From contig CAMVAB010000005.1 of NCBI GenBank assembly GCA_947165335.1, positions 1 through 25,795 of the forward strand: a stretch of 25,795 bases of DNA, read 5' to 3'. Numbering within the stretch: the first letter of the stretch is position 1; each line of letters starts with the position of its first letter. A model generated the notes under the pieces. The model was not told where the DNA came from and searched no databases. It was given only the letters and a program-made list of their open reading frames with translations. The translations under genes were made by a program, and so were the position numbers. This DNA is from an uncultured Pseudomonadota bacterium (GTDB lineage: Bacteria > Pseudomonadota > Alphaproteobacteria > Rs-D84). Below are positions 21,566 through 25,795 of the stretch, in pieces.

Positions 21566-23818
21566 TTATTCTGCGTTATCTTGTTCAGACAAATCGGTGT
21601 TTTCATTTGTGGCAATGCGTTCCGGTGTTTGTTCAGAATATTCAGGGTTTTGTTTTGTATATTTTTGTTCTGGATCTTGTTCATTTAACTGTTTTTGCGC
21701 TCTGTCCCATTCTGTTATATTTGGAACAGAATCGCCAAATTGTTCGGCCGTAGACCATGGTATTTCATTCATAAATAAATAGAATAATTCACCGCTTGGA
21801 TTATCGACATTTGTTTCATCAAGACGAATTATTGGTCGTACAACATAAATATCGATATTACAATTTGCACCATGTTCATCTTGATATTCATCTAACTGGT
21901 AAAAGAATTTAGCTGCAAAATCCATTGCTTGTAAATAGGCTGCATCATCATCTGCCATATCCGTGGAATTCCCCATCCACATTAACCACATACCATAATT
22001 AACAACATTTTCTTGTCCTTTTAAATCATCGGCGGATAACAGGCATAACGGTTTAAATTCAATACCATTTGAAAATTCTTTAGATGTGGTTGATGTTTTG
22101 TCATACATATCGCCTAAAAATTCTATTGCGCCATAAACCAATCCAATATCTCGTTCAACACGTGCCAAACGCGCACCATGTTTTAATGTTGCATCAAGCA
22201 GGAAATCTTTTATTTTTGCAGAACGCGAAGACATTCCTGCGCGTGCAACACGCCCTGCTTTTGTCATTGTTTTTGCACCATTATTTACGGCATGTATAGA
22301 TTTGATAACGTTTAAACTTTTTGTGATAACGTTCCCTGTTTGTGGAAGGCGTAAAGCATTTAGCTCTCTAAAATAAGTGTGTAAATCTTTGTAAGTGTCC
22401 GCTTGTTTTTTATATTTTTGTACGTCTTCATTGGTTTTGAGAAGTTCTTCTGCTTCTTTTTCTGCTTTTTTTACATCTTCTTGGAGTGTTTTTATTTCTT
22501 CGCGTAATTTATTTGCGTCTAATTTTATCGACTTGTTTTCTGCCTGATTCAAAATTTTATTACGTGTATATTTCTGGTCAGCAATTTTTGTTCTTAACTC
22601 TCTTGCTTTTGAAGGGTTTTTCCCTTGTAAATCTGCTATTTGTTTTTCGTATCTTGCAATATTTTTATCTATATCTGCCAAAGATTTTGCTTGGGATTGT
22701 GTTAATTCTATTGGGTCTATTTTTCTTGCGGCTTCCAGTATTTCTTCAGCTTCTTTTTCATACTTTGTGGTGCTACGTCCGGCTTTGCGGGCATTTTCTA
22801 TGTTTTCCAAAGCTTTTTCGTACTTTCTAGCATTTTCGATGTTTTTTTCTAGTTTTGCAATGTCCGCAGTATGTTTGGAAACGGTTTTTGTTGCTGTCAC
22901 ATAATCTTTTACTTTATCTATCTTTTCAAGTTCGTACATGTTTTTAATTATGTTTTTCCCTGTTCTGAAAGAACGAATGTTCTTCAAATATCGCATAGCC
23001 GCAGCGCCACCGCCCGTAGTTGCTGCAAAAATAAGAGCGTCAGCGGCAATTTCGGCATACATAACCCATTCAAGATTTACATTGCCTGCAACATAATAAT
23101 CGTTAGTATCATCTTCTATATCGACGACTTGTTTTACAACTCTGTTTATAGTGTCATGATTGTTAGCAATCGCAGATTTGCTGGTACAATAATAACCATG
23201 TGGATAAATTTCATCTATGTGGTCATTAATGTATTTCATAGATAAAGTATTGTTTCTACCAGGTCCAACAAAATCTTTTAAAGCATCATGTTGGACAACC
23301 ATAATCGCATACCATGCCGGTTCAGTATTTAAATATTTTGCCCCGCTTTCAAAATCCATCAAATTCGGATTAATATCTCCGTTTGGCAAACTGCGCTTGC
23401 GTGATAATAAAATCTTTTGCTTTATGACTTTTGGTTGGGTTGAATAATTAACAGTAATTGTTCGAATAGTGTTATTATCAGCGTCTTTGAATTCATAAAC
23501 AATAGGCGTAAAAATAATAGTTGTATCATCAGCAATAGTTTTTATTTCTGGGCATTCAAGAATCTGTTCTAAAACATCAGGATTCTGCATTGTTTCGCGT
23601 GCCCAAACGCGAACCCGTGCTTCATCATCGGTTTCAGATATTTCGTTGCTGTGATCTATCAAAGCCTGAGAAAATACGGCAGAAGCACAATTCGTAGGCT
23701 TTTCCGTATGCACCACCGCCAATATATCTTCTGTGGTTTGGAAATCAGAAGCGGTTTTAGCAAACACTGAAAAACCAGAAAGAATGAAAACAAAAAATAA
23801 CAACGAACTTTTCAACAT
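21566..23818 (-). CDS. Secreted coiled-coil protein, 750 residues, unknown
   Basis: A Sec signal peptide (residues 1-20, ending FSVFA) is followed by a globular N-terminal domain (about 21-250) with few cysteines (44, 89, 211). A hydrophobic Ala/Gly-rich stretch (about 255-276) comes next, then a long charged coiled coil (about 296-480). Inside it a roughly 20-residue unit repeats: ARKYEKALENIENARKAG, then TKYEKEAEEILEAARKID. Basic helices (500-560) precede a C-terminal domain (580-700) containing NYGMWLMWMGNS, and the last 45 residues are a Glu/Gln/Pro-rich acidic tail. It could be a periplasm-spanning or surface fibre; this is inference from shape only. It lies 41 bases after the 475-residue secreted protein gene, probably in one operon. 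Confidence 0.82.
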   Translation of the reverse strand: MLKSSLLFFVFILSGFSVFAKTASDFQTTEDILAVVHTEKPTNCASAVFSQALIDHSNEISETDDEARVRVWARETMQNPDVLEQILECPEIKTIADDTTIIFTPIVYEFKDADNNTIRTITVNYSTQPKVIKQKILLSRKRSLPNGDINPNLMDFESGAKYLNTEPAWYAIMVVQHDALKDFVGPGRNNTLSMKYINDHIDEIYPHGYYCTSKSAIANNHDTINRVVKQVVDIEDDTNDYYVAGNVNLEWVMYAEIAADALIFAATTGGGAAAMRYLKNIRSFRTGKNIIKNMYELEKIDKVKDYVTATKTVSKHTADIAKLEKNIENARKYEKALENIENARKAGRSTTKYEKEAEEILEAARKIDPIELTQSQAKSLADIDKNIARYEKQIADLQGKNPSKARELRTKIADQKYTRNKILNQAENKSIKLDANKLREEIKTLQEDVKKAEKEAEELLKTNEDVQKYKKQADTYKDLHTYFRELNALRLPQTGNVITKSLNVIKSIHAVNNGAKTMTKAGRVARAGMSSRSAKIKDFLLDATLKHGARLARVERDIGLVYGAIEFLGDMYDKTSTTSKEFSNGIEFKPLCLLSADDLKGQENVVNYGMWLMWMGNSTDMADDDAAYLQAMDFAAKFFYQLDEYQDEHGANCNIDIYVVRPIIRLDETNVDNPSGELFYLFMNEIPWSTAEQFGDSVPNITEWDRAQKQLNEQDPEQKYTKQNPEYSEQTPERIATNENTDLSEQDNAE

Positions 23819-23859
23819 ACAGTTTCTCTCTTATAATTTATACTGTACAAAGATGATAT

Positions 23860-25287
23860 TTATTCAACAAAAATCCTACTTACATTGTTGCCTTGTGCAA
23901 CAGAAAAATTAATCAATTTATTGGATTTATTATAAGTCACTTGATAAAACCATTTTCCTAACCCGCTAAATTTTTCGCCAGTTGGAGCAACAAGTTCTTG
24001 TATTAGTTTACTTATTTCTGCGAATTGTATTTCTGTTATTTGTTCGCAGCTAGCAAAACAACCGCTGACGTTGCTTGGGCAACGTGTTTTTGAACTTATT
24101 CCGCCCGCTATTTGACATAGTGCTTTAATTGTGTCTATGCCAAATTGGGAACCGCTAGACTCTGTAACATCGTCAAATTCTATAGTGTATTTAATCTGGT
24201 TTTCTGTATTGGTTATTTCTAAGAATTTATCTCCGTCTCTGGTAGTGTAATTTTTTGTTGCTATTAAATCTGGATGTTCTGAACATTTTATAAATTCCTG
24301 AACTAACCTTTGTGCTATTTCAGGGGTGTGAACTTGTATGTCTTTAAAAATAATTTCAGCATCAGTAGAAAAATTAAATATAGAGTTTTTTTTGCATATA
24401 AGAGGTCTCTCTTCGTCATTGTTGTTGCTGACTTCGTTCCTTACAACTGGTTCTCTGTCACCATTAACACTGTCAACAACAGAAGAAACGGCGGCGGTGT
24501 GTTCTTTGGCGTATTCGTTACACATTTGACTGCCGGAACCATCGCCGCTGCACCAAGTCGTAATATCTTGGGCTTTTAATTCGTTATATGTCTTTAAATC
24601 TTTGTATTTCGCGTAATCTTCAGATTCAAATTGCATTCTTGATTCAAAAGATAAATCGGCATATGTTGTTGGAAATTCAGTAGAAGATAAGTGTTCGTCG
24701 CCAGCACCATTTTGTTGTTGTAATTGTTGTAATTCATTTTGACGGTCAATGATTTCCTGTTTCCATGCGGGTGTTGTTTGTTTATATGGGTTTTGAATTT
24801 GAATACTGTTGTTGCTATTATTCAAAGATGGATTTGCATCAATTGCCTTTGGAAAATTCACAGCGCGATTTGGCAAAGAATTTCCATATTGCGCGACATA
24901 TGATTCAAATATGCCGTCAATATAGCCCGCGCATGCAGACACATAATTGTCGCCCGGCAAATTAGACAATTGAACCATTATTGTTGGACGAATATCCGAA
25001 ATTGAAGTATTTTTACAATTATCGCGTGCCATACACTGTACAGATACCAATGATTGAACAACCTTGGTACAATCTTCGGTATTTAAATCAGCGCCCTGGA
25101 CATATACGGGTTGTGGTAATCTTTGATTATATGGTGAATTTGGTGTCCAAAATGGATTGCTTGAATATTTTTGAACATTTTGAATTTGCCCATAATCAGA
25201 AAACAAAGATACAGCAGCGGTCGCATCAAATGCACATAAACCGCCAAACACAACGCCCAACAAAGATGTCAAAGTGTGTTTTTTCAT
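23860..25287 (-). CDS. Secreted protein, 475 residues, Gln/Asn-rich middle, unknown
   Basis: From ATG 25287 it has a Sec signal peptide (MKKHTLTSLLGVVFGGLCAF then DATAA, cleavage near residue 25). Residues 68-120 hold four or five cysteines in a compact domain (EDCTKVVQSLVSVQCMARDNC ... SACAGYIDGIFESYV written in part). A Gln/Asn/Ser-rich stretch follows at about 150-195 with QNELQQLQQQNG. Further cysteine pairs occur near 275-285 and 415-430 (CPSNVSGCFASCEQ), and the C-terminus is a strand-like domain. The ribosome-binding site AAGGAAGG precedes the ATG. The open frame continues up to 25461, but that overlaps the prepilin peptidase gene and lacks a signal peptide. The gene starts 17 bases after that peptidase gene. 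No family recognised. Confidence 0.82.
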   Translation of the reverse strand: MKKHTLTSLLGVVFGGLCAFDATAAVSLFSDYGQIQNVQKYSSNPFWTPNSPYNQRLPQPVYVQGADLNTEDCTKVVQSLVSVQCMARDNCKNTSISDIRPTIMVQLSNLPGDNYVSACAGYIDGIFESYVAQYGNSLPNRAVNFPKAIDANPSLNNSNNSIQIQNPYKQTTPAWKQEIIDRQNELQQLQQQNGAGDEHLSSTEFPTTYADLSFESRMQFESEDYAKYKDLKTYNELKAQDITTWCSGDGSGSQMCNEYAKEHTAAVSSVVDSVNGDREPVVRNEVSNNNDEERPLICKKNSIFNFSTDAEIIFKDIQVHTPEIAQRLVQEFIKCSEHPDLIATKNYTTRDGDKFLEITNTENQIKYTIEFDDVTESSGSQFGIDTIKALCQIAGGISSKTRCPSNVSGCFASCEQITEIQFAEISKLIQELVAPTGEKFSGLGKWFYQVTYNKSNKLINFSVAQGNNVSRIFVE

Positions 25288-25304
25288 CCTTCCTTGTTTC
25301 CTAA

Positions 25305-25766
25305 TTATACCAAAAATTGAATTGTAATGAAAGACAAAAATCCACCAATTAAAAAGAAAGGTGCAAATGGTATATATTTTTGTTTCTTTTTTATATTCCA
25401 CAAATAAGCCAACACGCATGCAAACAACATGGCAATTGCCAGTCCAAGCGTGCCAAGCCATATACCACCTGCACCCAGCAATTTGATATCGCCCATACCA
25501 ATTGGTGGGTATTTTAAATTCGGTTTAATATGTTCAAATATGAATCCGACAACCAATCCCAAACAATAACCCATTGCGCCCGCGACAACAGAATCTGCAA
25601 TTGTAATTGGCCATGGAAAAAAAGTCGTTATTAACAAACCGGCAAAAAGAAACGGGAATAAATACACATCTGGAATGATACGGCGCTTGAAATCTGTGGC
25701 GCCCATGCGATAAGCGCAAAAAATAGCCCCGATTAAGAGTAATGAAAAAAATATATAATAAATCAT
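25305..25766 (-). CDS. A24-type prepilin peptidase (TadV/CpaA-like)
   Basis: A 153-residue integral membrane aspartyl protease that trims type IV pilin-like leader peptides at the inner membrane. Both catalytic aspartates are present: Asp25 in TDFKRRIIPD and Asp93 in the GMGD motif (residues 90-93, then IKLLGAGGIWLG). About six hydrophobic segments are visible. The N-terminal zinc/methyltransferase domain of PilD is missing, so this is the short form seen in Tad systems. Ribosome-binding site AGGGA lies before the ATG. It is the first gene of the secreted-protein run in this window, and the promoter is probably beyond the right edge. No prepilin-like substrate (Gly followed by a hydrophobic helix at the N-terminus) is evident among its neighbours. 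Confidence 0.92.
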   Translation of the reverse strand: MIYYIFFSLLLIGAIFCAYRMGATDFKRRIIPDVYLFPFLFAGLLITTFFPWPITIADSVVAGAMGYCLGLVVGFIFEHIKPNLKYPPIGMGDIKLLGAGGIWLGTLGLAIAMLFACVLAYLWNIKKKQKYIPFAPFFLIGGFLSFITIQFLV

Positions 25767-25795
25767 GTTTTCCCTCTTGCCTTTCGATTCGTTTT

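Noticed and set aside
22486..23245. Two + strand frames opposite the coiled-coil gene
   Set aside because: Leu/Phe-rich shadows of the Lys/Glu-rich coiled coil on the minus strand.
1..25795. CRISPR arrays, insertion-sequence transposases, phage genes
   Set aside because: No regularly spaced repeats and no transposase, integrase or phage structural signatures were found in any translated frame.

Overview
The window looks like a piece of the chromosome of an AT-rich, Gram-negative bacterium, most likely an alphaproteobacterium with a small, compact, host- or gut-associated genome. This is an inference from four things: lipid A genes, all four tRNA genes encoding their 3' CCA, a bactofilin next to an M23 peptidase, and several secreted cysteine-rich proteins that I cannot assign to any named family. 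I cannot confirm the lineage without a search.

Left part, + strand (1-10302). This is mostly housekeeping: the C-terminal three quarters of a transketolase cut by the window edge, a YgjP/DUF45-type metallopeptidase, a secreted cysteine-rich orphan (2139-3179), hisS-prfA, aroK-mscL (MscL carries a zinc-ribbon tail), and leuS. Each unit ends in a clear GC-rich hairpin terminator. About 840 bases between mscL and leuS hold no gene but contain three perfect copies of an 18-mer, one of them inverted. A possible 22-codon leader peptide with tandem His codons lies between two promoters ahead of hisS.

Middle (10331-16125). A tightly coupled minus-strand operon runs methyltransferase (TrmN6-like), M23 peptidase, bactofilin, rpiB. 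A divergent polytopic membrane protein follows, then overlapping lpxA-lpxB for lipid A synthesis.

Right part (16138-25766). A large secreted cysteine-rich protein with repeated C-x6-C motifs (minus strand) is followed by a cluster of four tRNA genes (Leu-CAG, Ala-CGC, Leu-UAA, Val-CAC; plus strand). Then come an orphan 562-residue cytoplasmic protein and a minus-strand run that reads, in transcription order, A24 prepilin peptidase, a 475-residue secreted protein, a 750-residue secreted coiled-coil protein, and a 105-residue secreted six-cysteine protein ending in a terminator. This last run, with the related-looking secreted orphans at 2139 and 16138, is the best candidate for an undescribed envelope or secretion system.

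Several annotated starts were moved downstream from the longest open frame, because a promoter lies inside the longer frame or a ribosome-binding site and signal peptide favour an internal ATG. At three places a good -35/-10 pair sits so close to the ATG that the message should be leaderless.
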